From the NCBI GenBank assembly GCA_023954155.1, contig JAMLIO010000010.1, positions 1 through 61,187 on the forward strand: 61,187 bases of DNA. The letters run 5' to 3'. Origin of the DNA: Pseudobdellovibrionaceae bacterium (lineage in GTDB: Bacteria; Bdellovibrionota; Bdellovibrionia; Bdellovibrionales; UBA1609). A program made the translations under genes and the position numbers. Positions within the stretch are counted from its first letter, which is position 1. Every line of letters begins with the position of its first letter. The notes beneath the pieces are model-generated. The model was not told the origin of the DNA. It ran no database searches and saw nothing but the letters and a program-made list of their open reading frames with translations. Below are positions 17,294-26,091 of the stretch, piece by piece.

Positions 17294-17428
17294 CTCTGCT
17301 GCTTTTCATTGATTTATCTTAGATATCTTTTTCAATGCTTAAATCTCGATACACTCTTGCCACCCAGAACTGCTAGAAATTCCCTTGAAGTCGGTTTCAT
17401 ACATAAAGAGTGGGCGCACCTATTGGTG

Positions 17429-18391
17429 TTAAGTTCTAGAAACTTTGTCCATGGCAATATGGACTAGGGCTTCACCTTGGGTGACTAAGGGCAGTCTATT
17501 GATTCCTACAATAAGTCCTGTATATTCTGATAAGATTCTTCCCATTTCAATCCCATTGATATCGTAGATGCGGCACAAGAGTTGGCCCTTTTTCACTCGA
17601 TCGCCAAGTTGAACATTAAAAATCGTAGTGCCACTAGCAGATGATCTCACCCAAGCGCTTTTAGCAAAAATATGGGCTCTTTCAGGAAGAAGCTTAATCA
17701 GTCCTTTGGGTAGAATTCCAATGGTGGTCATGGCTCTAAGACACCCATTAAGGCCCGCTTGTGTGATCTCTTCGTCAAATCTTAAGGCTTCGCCACCTTC
17801 AAAAACCACAATCTTGACCTTTTTCTTTGAAGCCACTTCACGTAATGATCCATCGCGCTCTTCAGAATTCAAAACCACTTTGACCCCAAAACTTTTGGCG
17901 AAGATTTTAGTTTGGTCGTCTCTGATTTTGGCGCGGATTTGCGGCAAGTTATAACGATGAATAGAGCCCGTATGCAAATCAATACCATGAGTGCATTTGC
18001 TAACGATCTCTTTTAAAAAAGTATGTGCAATTCTTGAGGCCAGACTTCCTTCATGCGAGCCAGGAAACGATCTGTTCAAATCGCGACGATCAGGCAAATA
18101 TCTAGACTTATAATTGTAACCAAAAATATTTACGACAGGAATGATGATCAAAGTTCCTCGAACTTCATTCATCGCCTCATGCTCTAAGAGTTTTCTAATG
18201 ATTTCTATGCCATTGATCTCATCGCCATGAATGCCTGCACAGATGAACATGCAAGGGCCGTCTTTTTCACCACGAATGACATGTACAGGAATTTCTAAGT
18301 CTGTCGCATCATACAGCTTGGCTGCTTTTAAATGAATAAGCCGCCTTTCGCCTGGAAGAATTACGTGACCCGAAATTTTAAGTTTTTTCAC
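17429..18391 (-). CDS. Succinylglutamate desuccinylase/aspartoacylase-family zinc hydrolase
   Basis: The 320-residue protein belongs to the M14-like AstE/AspA family. Zinc ligands appear in CAGIHGDEINGIE (HxxE) and GIDLHTGS, with the substrate-binding DLNRSFPG between them. A glutamate in VVFEGGEAL fits the catalytic base. The last 70 residues form a barrel-sandwich (biotinyl-like) tail ending in VTQGEALVHIA, as in the non-AstE members. It starts with GTG immediately after the rimK stop (TAAGTG), so it is translationally linked to RimK. It may remove or trim the amino-acid modification that RimK adds. That role is inferred from context only. Confidence 0.85.
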   Translation of the reverse strand: MKKLKISGHVILPGERRLIHLKAAKLYDATDLEIPVHVIRGEKDGPCMFICAGIHGDEINGIEIIRKLLEHEAMNEVRGTLIIIPVVNIFGYNYKSRYLPDRRDLNRSFPGSHEGSLASRIAHTFLKEIVSKCTHGIDLHTGSIHRYNLPQIRAKIRDDQTKIFAKSFGVKVVLNSEERDGSLREVASKKKVKIVVFEGGEALRFDEEITQAGLNGCLRAMTTIGILPKGLIKLLPERAHIFAKSAWVRSSASGTTIFNVQLGDRVKKGQLLCRIYDINGIEMGRILSEYTGLIVGINRLPLVTQGEALVHIAMDKVSRT

Positions 18392-19300
18392 TTAGCCCTG
18401 TCCCCTCACTTTGTTGGTCTTTTTCTTTTCGACAGCATTCTCGATAAACTCAATGATCCGTCCAGCGATATCTTTCCCTGAAGCGGCTTCAATGCCCTCA
18501 AGCCCAGGAGATGAGTTCACTTCCAAGACTAAAGGCCCACGATTGGAACGAATGATATCTACACCTGAAATGTTTAGACCCATCGCCTTGGAGGCTTGAA
18601 CTGCTAAAGCCCTCTCTTCTGGAGTGATTTTGATCGCTGAAGCTTTGCCCCCACGATGTAAGTTGGAGCGAAACTCACCCTCTGGAGCTTCCCTTTTCAT
18701 CGAAGCCACCACTTTATCACCAATGACAAAACAACGAATGTCTGTGCCACGCGACTCTTTAATAAACTCTTGCACCAAAAAATTACATTTAATTCCGCGC
18801 AAAAGATCAATCACACTTTCTGCGGCCTTCTTGTGTTCGGCTAGCACCACACCTTTTCCTTGAGTCCCTTCTAAAATCTTAATAATACAAGGGGTGCCTC
18901 CCACTAAATTCAAAAGATCACCCGTCATTTTTGTGGAATCCGCAAAACCCGTGATCGGCAGTCCAATCCCCTTACGAGCCATAATTTGTAAACTTCTAAG
19001 TTTATCCCTTGAACGTGCAATGGCTACAGACTCATTCACCGCAAAAACTTTTCCCATTTCAAACTGTCTTAAAACAGCCGTACCATAAAAAGTAACTGAA
19101 GCCCCAATCCTTGGAATGATGGCATTAAAATAATCTAAAGTCTTTTCTTTATAATGCACGGTGGGCTTATGTGAAGTGATGTTCATATAACATTTGGTGG
19201 GATCAATCACCTCCACCTGATGACCGCGCTGCTTTGCCGCTTCCACGAGTCTTTGAGTCGAATAAAGAGTAGGGACTTGTGATAAAATTCCAATATACAT
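18392..19300 (-). CDS. rimK: RimK-type ATP-grasp amino-acid ligase
   Basis: At 302 residues this matches RimK, the ATP-grasp ligase that adds glutamates to the C-terminus of ribosomal protein S6 in E. coli. ATP-grasp features include the [13 protein letters not shown] loop and the metal-binding [14 protein letters not shown]. The mid-segment [11 protein letters not shown] is typical of RimK. The gene is preceded by a RimB-like protease and followed without a gap by an AstE-like hydrolase. Homologous ligases also act on F420, tetrahydromethanopterin or peptides, so S6 as target is likely but not proven. The start is supported by GGTGG upstream. Confidence 0.9.
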   Translation of the reverse strand: MYIGILSQVPTLYSTQRLVEAAKQRGHQVEVIDPTKCYMNITSHKPTVHYKEKTLDYFNAIIPRIGASVTFYGTAVLRQFEMGKVFAVNESVAIARSRDKLRSLQIMARKGIGLPITGFADSTKMTGDLLNLVGGTPCIIKILEGTQGKGVVLAEHKKAAESVIDLLRGIKCNFLVQEFIKESRGTDIRCFVIGDKVVASMKREAPEGEFRSNLHRGGKASAIKITPEERALAVQASKAMGLNISGVDIIRSNRGPLVLEVNSSPGLEGIEAASGKDIAGRIIEFIENAVEKKKTNKVRGQG

Positions 19301-19333
19301 TTGGCAACCACCTATATTTTTTTGTTTTAAATT

Positions 19334-19777
19334 TTATGAACCTTGTAAAAAAGATTTTGTAGGAACAATTAAAAAGTTTTTGAGTGCTTGACGTCCCAAT
19401 AACATTCTAAACCCCATCAAGTCTCGATTGACCAAAGTCAGTTCAATCTCAAATTCCTTATCTGCGATTTTTACTCTAGTCTTAATCACGGGTCGAACAG
19501 AAACCTGCCCATTAGAACTTTTTACAAGCCGAAATTCTACAACTTTGGCGCGAGCCTTAATGACGGGTCTTTGTTTTCTTTGAGTGGGGTGGATCAAAAA
19601 CTCCACATATTCATAACGACCTTTTCTATAAAACACCATATTGCTCACATGCAGTGCCGACGTGCGTGCCCCCGTATCAATCTTAACCTTGATGCGTTTC
19701 ACTTTAAGGTCAGGTAGAAGCGCCCATTCACGCCATCCTAGAACAGTTTTTTTCATGTCTGCTTTTGTGACTTTCAT
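19334..19777 (-). CDS. rimB: RimB-like retropepsin-fold ATP-dependent zinc protease family protein
   Basis: This 147-residue protein of the PF05618 family has the aspartyl-protease-like motif KIDTGARTSAL near residue 32 and the partner segment LMGFRMLLGRQAL near the C-terminus. In pseudomonads the homologous RimB works with RimK to control glutamation of ribosomal protein S6. The gene lies 33 bp upstream of rimK on the same strand, which matches that pairing. No small RimA-like gene is evident. It has no signal peptide, so a cytoplasmic role is expected. AGGG sits 7 nt before the ATG. Confidence 0.87.
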   Translation of the reverse strand: MKVTKADMKKTVLGWREWALLPDLKVKRIKVKIDTGARTSALHVSNMVFYRKGRYEYVEFLIHPTQRKQRPVIKARAKVVEFRLVKSSNGQVSVRPVIKTRVKIADKEFEIELTLVNRDLMGFRMLLGRQALKNFLIVPTKSFLQGS

Positions 19778-19801
19778 AGAAGAACCCTGTCCTAACCTGA
19801 C

Positions 19802-20605
19802 CTATTCACCGTTTTTTTGTTGTGAAGATTTGTTCTTTTTGTGGTTCCGATAACGTCTGTTGGATCGTTTGCGTCCATCTGCCTGCGCCCCCGCCCCATC
19901 GTTCGGTTTGCCATGCTGTTTATTGCCACCACTATTGTCATGACCAGAGTTTGATTTACTCTGGTACTGTTTATTACCGTTATGATGGCGCTGCGAACCT
20001 TCTTGACGTTGCCTGTGTCCGTCATGCTGCTGGGATTGATTATTATTGCCAGATCGTCGCTGCCCTTCGTAACCTTTCTGACCTTCATAGCCCTTGGACT
20101 GACGTTGTTGCTGACTAGAACCACTTGGGGTTGCCGCACTTGGGTTGTCACTTGGAGTTTGAAGGGAAATGTCTTCGTCTTCAGGCTCAACACTCCGTGC
20201 ATCTTCAGGCAGACTCACCTCACCCTCTTCTTCTAGGATATTCCCCATACGAGCATGAGAGTCTTCTTTTTCTTTTACGTATCTGCCTTGGGGGTTTTTG
20301 GTGGACTTACTGGACTTTTCGATTTGCTCTGTTAAATCCACAACCACATCTCCAAAACATCTTAACTGACAGGACAAACGTCTCTGATCAATATAGTAGG
20401 CCGTGCCTATCAGCTCTAACTCGGGTTGTAGAGGAGGAACCACATTGGTCTCTCCTTCTTTGATGTGCACGCGGCATTCAGCACATGAAGGGATACCCTT
20501 ACACACGGACTGAATATGAATGCCGTGATCTTGCGCCACTTTCAGTACCGATTCGTTAGGTTTGATCTCAACCTCTATATTTTGTGGTACAAATTTTACC
20601 TTCAT
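19802..20605 (-). CDS. Adrenodoxin-type [2Fe-2S] ferredoxin with long disordered basic tail
   Basis: Residues 1-95 form a [2Fe-2S] ferredoxin domain with ligands in SVCKGIPSCAECRV (Cx5CxxC) and a fourth Cys in RRLSCQLRC, the adrenodoxin/Isc-type spacing. An acidic segment then leads into about 120 residues dominated by Gln, Asn, Gly, His, Ser, Arg and Lys, ending NRRYRNHKKNKSS. That part has no fold I can recognise and looks like an RNA-binding disordered region. The overlapping frames on the other strand have no Shine-Dalgarno and mirror this low-complexity DNA. It lies between tyrS and the rim genes on the same strand. Confidence 0.85.
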   Translation of the reverse strand: MKVKFVPQNIEVEIKPNESVLKVAQDHGIHIQSVCKGIPSCAECRVHIKEGETNVVPPLQPELELIGTAYYIDQRRLSCQLRCFGDVVVDLTEQIEKSSKSTKNPQGRYVKEKEDSHARMGNILEEEGEVSLPEDARSVEPEDEDISLQTPSDNPSAATPSGSSQQQRQSKGYEGQKGYEGQRRSGNNNQSQQHDGHRQRQEGSQRHHNGNKQYQSKSNSGHDNSGGNKQHGKPNDGAGAQADGRKRSNRRYRNHKKNKSSQQKNGE

Positions 20606-20635
20606 AACTCTTCCAAACTTTCAATTGTAAGCGTT

Positions 20636-20666
20636 GACCTGATTCAAGGCTTTCCTTGATGAGGTC
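20636..20666. other. Stem-loop between tyrS and the ferredoxin gene
   Basis: TCAAGG, loop CTTT, CCTTGA, extended by GACCT/AGGTC with a small internal loop, forms a stable hairpin in the 74-bp gap. There is no U-tract, so it may be a processing or stabilising element rather than a terminator. Confidence 0.4.
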
Positions 20667-20679
20667 TTACTTTAAAACA

Positions 20680-21912
20680 TTACTTTCCTTTGGCCTTCAC
20701 AAACTTTTTCTTTCCCACTTTGATCAAATGTTCCACGCTGGGCTTTAAGACGACCTTCAGTTGAAAATCTGTAATCTTTGCTCCATCCATCTCTACAGCC
20801 GAACTTTGAATCATCCTGCGCCCTTCACTGCTAGAAGACACTACTCCTAATGAGTGTAGGAGCTTACAAATCCATATCTCTTCATTTGCAGGAAGCTCGA
20901 TAACAGGAATGTCATCGGGAATTCCACCATCTTTAAAGATGCGTTGAAACTCTTGAAGGGCATTGTCAGCCGCAGCCTTACCATGAAATCTTTCCACCAA
21001 AAATAAAGCCAATTGATCTTTAAAAACTTTGGGGTGCAAAGATCCCTCTGCAATGTGCTTTTGCTTTTCTTCTAATTCTTTCGGTTTGATATCCGTGAGT
21101 AAGGCCCAATACTTAAACATCAACTCATCACTAATACTCATGATCTTTCCAAACATGTCTTTAGGAGAATCTTCCACACCAATATAGTTATCTAAACTCT
21201 TAGACATTTTGTTCACACCATCAGTACCTTCTAAAATAGGTACTGTGATAATACATTGAGGTGTTTGACCATAAGACTTTTGTAAATCCCTTCCCACAAG
21301 CAGGTTGAACTTTTGATCGGTTCCCCCCAGCTCCACATCTGAACGCAGAGCCACCGAGTCGTACCCTTGCACTAAAGGATATAAAAATTCATGCACACTG
21401 ATGGGTTGGCCACCCTTGTAACGCTTTTCAAAATCGTCACGCTCTAACATTCTGGCCACAGTGTACTGGCTAGCAAGTTTAATAAAGTCTTGAGCTTCTA
21501 ATTTTCCTACCCAATCATTATTAAAAGCGACTTCAGTTTTGGCTTCATCTAAAATTTTATACACTTGTGTGGCATAAGTTTTTGAGTTCTCCACCACTTC
21601 TTCTCGTGTCAAAGGCGGGCGGGTTTGATTTTTACCTGTAGGATCTCCGATCATCGCTGTGAAATCTCCGATCAGAAAGATCACTTGATGGCCAAAATCT
21701 TGAAACTGCTTCATCTTATTCATCAAGACTGTGTGGCCCAAATGTAAATCGGGACGAGACGGATCAAAACCTGCTTTGATTCTTAAAGGTCTTTTTTCTT
21801 TATAAGAGGACTCTAATTTTTGTAATAGCTCAGCCTCAGAAACCAAATCCACAGTGCCCTGTTTGTATATTTCCAACTGTTCTTTGGGTGTTGCCATATC
21901 CTTAGTTGCCAT
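20680..21912 (-). CDS. tyrS: Tyrosyl-tRNA synthetase
   Basis: This 410-residue class I synthetase charges tRNA-Tyr. The HIGH-type motif is DLHLGHTVL and the KMSKS loop appears intact in [11 protein letters not shown]. Other family marks are [12 protein letters not shown] and [17 protein letters not shown]. The C-terminal 60 residues form an S4-like RNA-binding domain ([16 protein letters not shown]). The sequence is nearer the TyrZ-like subgroup than E. coli TyrS. Its ATG has AGGTG upstream. It follows rny by 26 bp in the same operon-like run. Confidence 0.96.
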   Translation of the reverse strand: MATKDMATPKEQLEIYKQGTVDLVSEAELLQKLESSYKEKRPLRIKAGFDPSRPDLHLGHTVLMNKMKQFQDFGHQVIFLIGDFTAMIGDPTGKNQTRPPLTREEVVENSKTYATQVYKILDEAKTEVAFNNDWVGKLEAQDFIKLASQYTVARMLERDDFEKRYKGGQPISVHEFLYPLVQGYDSVALRSDVELGGTDQKFNLLVGRDLQKSYGQTPQCIITVPILEGTDGVNKMSKSLDNYIGVEDSPKDMFGKIMSISDELMFKYWALLTDIKPKELEEKQKHIAEGSLHPKVFKDQLALFLVERFHGKAAADNALQEFQRIFKDGGIPDDIPVIELPANEEIWICKLLHSLGVVSSSSEGRRMIQSSAVEMDGAKITDFQLKVVLKPSVEHLIKVGKKKFVKAKGK

Positions 21913-21938
21913 ATTTCACCTAATCTATCTTTTTGTCT

Positions 21939-23513
21939 TTATCTTGCGTGTTCGATGGCTCTGGTTTCTCTTAGGACTGTCACTTTGATCTGCCCAGGGA
22001 AACTCATCTCTTTTTCAATCTTCTTGGCAATGTCTCTAGAGAGCATTAAAGACTGTTCATCGGTCACCTTAGAACTGTCAACAAGCACACGAATCTCTCG
22101 CCCTGCTTGCATTGCAAACGTTCTTGTCACTCCATCAAAGCTATTAGCAATAGACTCTAAGTCTTCTAAACGTTTAATGTAAGCGTCTTGAGTGGCTTTA
22201 CGTGCTCCAGGTCTGGCTCCAGAAATCGCATCGGCTGCGGTCACAATGAAGGCCAAAGCGGTTGTCGGCTTTTCATCTTCATGGTGTGAGCGAATGGCAT
22301 GGCAGATATTTTCTTTCTCGCCGTACTTTTTAGCAAAGTCGGCACCAATCACCGCATGACTTCCTTCCACGCTATGATCTAGAGCTTTACCTATGTCATG
22401 CAACAGACCCGCTCGGCGTGCAGCCATCACATCTTCATTCATCTGCTGGGCAATTAAACCCGCAATAAAACCCACTTCAATACTATGGGAGTAGTTGTTT
22501 TGTGTGTATGAAGTTCTGTATTTTAAGCTTCCCACCAAATCTAAAACTTTGGGATGCATGCCTGTAATGCCCAATTCATCACAAGCCTTTTCTCCATCCT
22601 CACGAATGGATTTAAATAACTGTTTCTTGGTTTTATTCACTGTCTCTTCAATACTTGAAGGATGAATTCTTCCATCTTGGAAAAGACTTTCCAATGTACG
22701 TCTGGCAACCTCTCTTCTAACGGGGTCAAAACCAGAGATCACAACGGAATCTGGAACTTCATCTAAGATCAGATCCACACCACAAAGGGCTTCAAAGGCA
22801 CGAATGTTACGTCCTTCTTTACCAATCACTTTACCTTTCATATCTTCGCTAGGAAGTGCCAATACACTTGTGGTGTTTTGAGCGGAGTACTCGCCCGCAT
22901 ATCTTGCAATGGCAATGCTGATGATCTGCTTGGCTTTTCTTTCGGCTTTGTCACGAGTGTCGTCCTCTAAACGGACCAGATCTTTTGAAAACTCAAGCTT
23001 AGCTTCGTTTTCCATCATCTCCATCAGTTCTCTTTTGGCTTGATCTTTAGAGTATGACGCCACTTGAGTGAGCTTATCTGTCACTTCGGCGATCTTCTGC
23101 TCAAGTCGTTCTTGAGCACCTTGCAGTTTGCTTTCTGCGACTTTGACCACTTCTTCACGACCTTTTAAGGCGCGCTCTTTGTCTTCAAAATTTTGCGTTA
23201 AACGATTTCTTTCCTTATCCAAATCTTTCTGTTTATTTTTGAAGCTGTTTTCTAGATTTGTGATCTTTTCTTTTTCTCTTTTGATCTCTGTTTCCACATT
23301 TCTGCGGGCTCTTTTTTCAAACTCTTTGGCTCTGTTTTTTGAATCCTTTTCGATTCTTGCGGCCTCAGACATGGCTTTTTGTGTGATGCGACTGGCCTCT
23401 AGTTCGGCGTTTCTTTTTAACTTTTGATCAAAAAAACTTTTTACAACTAGGGTCAGGACAATCCCCACACTTAAACCTGAAATCGCAGCAAGTACTATAA
23501 TTCCTATACTCAT
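21939..23513 (-). CDS. rny: Ribonuclease Y
   Basis: At 524 residues it matches RNase Y, the membrane-anchored endoribonuclease that starts mRNA decay in many bacteria. An N-terminal membrane helix (about 4-24) is followed by a long charged coiled coil to about 190, a KH domain (GKVIGKEGRNIRAFE) and an HD metal-dependent phosphodiesterase domain (AGLLHDIGKALDHS, and IRSHHEDEKP downstream). All HD residues are present. The start has GAGGTAG upstream. It sits 11 bp after the cyclo-ligase gene, suggesting one transcript with zapA. Confidence 0.96.
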   Translation of the reverse strand: MSIGIIVLAAISGLSVGIVLTLVVKSFFDQKLKRNAELEASRITQKAMSEAARIEKDSKNRAKEFEKRARRNVETEIKREKEKITNLENSFKNKQKDLDKERNRLTQNFEDKERALKGREEVVKVAESKLQGAQERLEQKIAEVTDKLTQVASYSKDQAKRELMEMMENEAKLEFSKDLVRLEDDTRDKAERKAKQIISIAIARYAGEYSAQNTTSVLALPSEDMKGKVIGKEGRNIRAFEALCGVDLILDEVPDSVVISGFDPVRREVARRTLESLFQDGRIHPSSIEETVNKTKKQLFKSIREDGEKACDELGITGMHPKVLDLVGSLKYRTSYTQNNYSHSIEVGFIAGLIAQQMNEDVMAARRAGLLHDIGKALDHSVEGSHAVIGADFAKKYGEKENICHAIRSHHEDEKPTTALAFIVTAADAISGARPGARKATQDAYIKRLEDLESIANSFDGVTRTFAMQAGREIRVLVDSSKVTDEQSLMLSRDIAKKIEKEMSFPGQIKVTVLRETRAIEHAR

Positions 23514-23524
23514 CTTCTACCTCA

Positions 23525-24103
23525 TCATTCTGCTTTGAATATAAATTCATCAGTTATTATATAATCCATCTCCACATCCCAGCTGTCTTTAGGAAGTGGA
23601 CCTAATACAAATAATTTATGACTGCAAAGACCTACTTTTAAGCCTTTAAAGTCTTTTAAAAAACGATCGTAATATCCCTTACCTCGGCCTAATCGAAATC
23701 CTCGATTGTCAAAGGCAAGCCCAGGAACCACAACCCCCGCCATCGCCTCAGAAGAGACGGGTTTAGCTTTTGTAAGGTCTGGCTCTGGCATCCCAAACTT
23801 GGGATGGGGTTTAAAACTTTGTGTCTGGTAAAACTCTATAGCCGTATCACTGACCACTTTGGGAAAAGCCCATTGTAAATTTTGGGCAGGCAATATCTGC
23901 TCCCATGCAATCAAGGGTTCTGGACTTAAAGATTGGAAGCCTCCCCAAATGCTGTTTAAGGGAGCACAATGCTTTAAAAAGTCTTCCAGGTAACTTACCG
24001 ACGCGAACGCAGAAGATACTGGGGCTTGCTGTTGCACCCACTGTCTCCACTCGGCCTTTGTGCCAAGGCTGGGATAATCTCTTCTGGTATTTTCAATGTT
24101 CAT
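23525..24103 (-). CDS. 5-formyltetrahydrofolate cyclo-ligase
   Basis: The 192-residue protein is the MTHFS enzyme that uses ATP to recycle 5-formyl-THF into methenyl-THF. The signature RLGRGKGYYDRFL (ATP and folate binding) and the preceding VVPGLAFDNRG are clear. The N-terminal basic RxxR...W region is shorter than usual but present. In enterobacteria this gene (fau/ygfA) follows zapA and 6S RNA. Here it follows zapA with only 42 bp between, so no 6S RNA fits in that gap. Confidence 0.93.
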   Translation of the reverse strand: MNIENTRRDYPSLGTKAEWRQWVQQQAPVSSAFASVSYLEDFLKHCAPLNSIWGGFQSLSPEPLIAWEQILPAQNLQWAFPKVVSDTAIEFYQTQSFKPHPKFGMPEPDLTKAKPVSSEAMAGVVVPGLAFDNRGFRLGRGKGYYDRFLKDFKGLKVGLCSHKLFVLGPLPKDSWDVEMDYIITDEFIFKAE

Positions 24104-24145
24104 CGCTCATCTATCCGTTCATAAAAGAGGGCTTTTAGCCCAATT

Positions 24146-24466
24146 TTAAAAACCTAGAGAGGTACGCATGGCTTTTTTAAGTTCTAAGGCTTCTTTTTCA
24201 ATATCTTGAATGTGCTCAAGAGATTGTTGTTTAATGTCATAAAGCTCACCCGCAAGATCTAGGCAAGCTAGAAGTAGCGCGTGTTTCATATTTGCATTGG
24301 ATTGTTTTTTTAGAAGTTTAGCAACTTGTTGATCTACCAGAGCGGCCAATTTTTTGACCCTCTCTTCGGGTTGATCTGAACGCAAACGCAGCTCCATACC
24401 TGCAATCTTCACTTCGTAAATACGAGATACTTGTTGTTCTTTTGCGTCCACAATTTCACCAGACAT
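24146..24466 (-). CDS. zapA: Cell division protein ZapA
   Basis: This 106-residue protein has the ZapA layout: an N-terminal strand pair (YEVKIAGMELRLRSDQPEERV) followed by a helix (AALVDQQVAKLL) and a C-terminal coiled coil. ZapA bundles FtsZ filaments at midcell. A TTG three codons upstream is in frame, but the ATG at 24466 is more likely. Its long leader (about 130 nt) would start from the extended -10 element at 24601-24606. It is followed by folate, RNase Y and tyrS genes on the same strand. Confidence 0.88.
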   Translation of the reverse strand: MSGEIVDAKEQQVSRIYEVKIAGMELRLRSDQPEERVKKLAALVDQQVAKLLKKQSNANMKHALLLACLDLAGELYDIKQQSLEHIQDIEKEALELKKAMRTSLGF

Positions 24467-24771
24467 ACGTCTCAAAGTTTCTTAATTTAAATTTTAGTTT
24501 CACAATGAGTGTTAAAGCTCAAAAACCCTACACCCACCATCGCTTCATTCTTGAGCCTCAGCTTAAGATGTCAGCACATCTAGGGCATCGGCCACTCTTG
24601 ATTATAACACAACTTTTGCCACGCGGCATTATTGGCCATATCTGTTTTATCTTAAGACATTTATCCCAAAAGAGCTATAGATGACTTTATATTTGATGCT
24701 TTTTTGACCTAAATCTGGGGACTGGACCCGCCGCCTTATGGAGATAAAGATGAAGATCAAGAAATAGGGGG
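24467..24771. promoter_or_regulatory. Gene-free zapA leader and ftsY 3' region
   Basis: About 300 bp contain no supported gene. On the minus strand an extended -10 element TGTTATAAT (hexamer at 24601-24606) would start a leader of about 130 nt before zapA. That leader can form a GATGT/ACATC hairpin (24567-24580) and a larger GCTCAA/TTGAGC stem (24517-24522 with 24551-24556). The part nearest ftsY holds GGGTCCAGTCCCC on the minus strand. A plus-strand 80-codon frame (24442-24684) covers part of it but lacks a ribosome site. Confidence 0.4.
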
Positions 24772-25953
24772 TTAAATTAACGAGTCTACAAATTCTTTTT
24801 GATTAAAGGGTCTTAAATCCACGGCGGATTCGCCTATACCGACGTATCTCACAGGTAGACCTAATTCGTTGACCACACCTAGAGCTACCCCGCCTTTAGC
24901 GGTTCCATCCATCTTGGTGAGGATCACCCCTGTCACATTGAGTTTTTCATGAAAGTTTCTAGCTTGAAATAAAGCATTCTGGCCTGAGTTGGCATCCAGA
25001 ACTAACCAAGTGTGATGAGGGGCTTCGGGAATGACTTTGGTGATCACTCTTTTGACCTTACTTAGTTCATCCATAAGATTGCTCTGGGTGTGCAAGCGGC
25101 CTGCGGTATCTATAATACACACATCAAAACCTTTGGCTTTTGCTTTGGCCACAGCATCAAAAGCCACAGCACTAGGGTCCTTTACCCCTTCAGGTGAAAA
25201 GATTTCAGCTTGAGCCCTCTCAGTCCACACCTTAAGTTGCGTTTCCGCTGCGGCTCTAAAAGTGTCACCCGCTGCAATCAATACCTTCTTACCATTTTCT
25301 ACTAAATTCCCAGCAAGCTTACCGATCGTGGTTGTTTTGCCCGCACCATTTACACCCACAATCAATAAAACCAATGGGCCTTCTGTGGTTTGAGCCGTAT
25401 TATCTGATAACTGTTCATAAACATCATTGGAAAAATTCTTTTCACCTAAGATCTCTGACATTTTAGATTTCAAAAAAGCTCTTAGTGATTCTTCTGTAAG
25501 TTCATTTTTAGAAAAATAGGATTGAGCCTCTTCCACCAAGAACGCCACAGTCTGAGGACCAAGGTCACCCATATAAAGAGCCTCTTCGATCTTTTCTAAA
25601 ACATCTGCGATTTGTAAATTTTTAGAAGTGGAAAAACTGAGATGGCTCCAAAAACTTCTACGACTTCCCTCTAAGATGTCTTGCAGTGAAGCTTTGGAAG
25701 GGTCTGGGCGTTGTGCTGCACCTTTGGCAAGAGCCTCCGCCGCCTTATCCGTTTTGTCAGTATCTTGAACACGTCTTTCAATTACGGTGTCTGTAGTTTC
25801 AAGGGCCGCAGCTTCTTTTTTTGACTCTTGCCAGTCTTGATCGACCCTTTGCCCAAACATGGAGCGAAGTAAAAAGTAGATGCCCGTAAAAAATAAACCC
25901 ACAATGGTGACAACGACCAGTAACACTATCAAATTGTGATCTTGTGTTCCCAT
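24772..25953 (-). CDS. ftsY: Signal recognition particle receptor FtsY, membrane-anchored form
   Basis: The C-terminal 300 residues are the NG domain of the SRP receptor GTPase, which docks ribosome-nascent chain complexes at the membrane. The G1 motif is GVNGAGKTTTIGKL, G3 is IDTAGRLHTQSNL and G4 is LTKMDGTAKGG, with FRAAAETQL between. Unlike E. coli FtsY, which attaches through an acidic amphipathic A domain, this protein begins with a clear transmembrane helix (LIVLLVVVTIVGLFFTGIYF) and only a short acidic linker. The start is the ATG at 25953, 6 nt after GGAG, four codons inside the open frame. It is monocistronic or leads the zapA run. Confidence 0.95.
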   Translation of the reverse strand: MGTQDHNLIVLLVVVTIVGLFFTGIYFLLRSMFGQRVDQDWQESKKEAAALETTDTVIERRVQDTDKTDKAAEALAKGAAQRPDPSKASLQDILEGSRRSFWSHLSFSTSKNLQIADVLEKIEEALYMGDLGPQTVAFLVEEAQSYFSKNELTEESLRAFLKSKMSEILGEKNFSNDVYEQLSDNTAQTTEGPLVLLIVGVNGAGKTTTIGKLAGNLVENGKKVLIAAGDTFRAAAETQLKVWTERAQAEIFSPEGVKDPSAVAFDAVAKAKAKGFDVCIIDTAGRLHTQSNLMDELSKVKRVITKVIPEAPHHTWLVLDANSGQNALFQARNFHEKLNVTGVILTKMDGTAKGGVALGVVNELGLPVRYVGIGESAVDLRPFNQKEFVDSLI

Positions 25954-26091
25954 ACTAAACTCCAAGTCCTTTAGTCCAGTTCACCCACTATTTTAGGTGA
26001 AGATATTTACAGCCCCTTCAGAGCGCAGTTTACTGAAAAGAGCGACATGTTTATCCTAGATAGCAATACAGCAAGTCTCTTGGGGTGTAAA

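Noticed and set aside
19822-20463. Several plus-strand frames opposite the ferredoxin tail
   Set aside because: They are by-products of low-complexity Gln/His/Gly codons on the coding strand. The minus-strand gene has a clear ferredoxin domain and spacing consistent with its neighbours.
24442-24684. 80-codon plus-strand gene in the zapA leader
   Set aside because: It overlaps the zapA start and probable promoter and shows no domain, signal or ribosome site.
24713-24735. 6S RNA 5' segment (GGGTCCAGTCCCC resembles the conserved 6S CCAGTCCCC)
   Set aside because: The matching 3' strand needed to close the long 6S hairpin was not found within 200 nt, so the resemblance may be chance.
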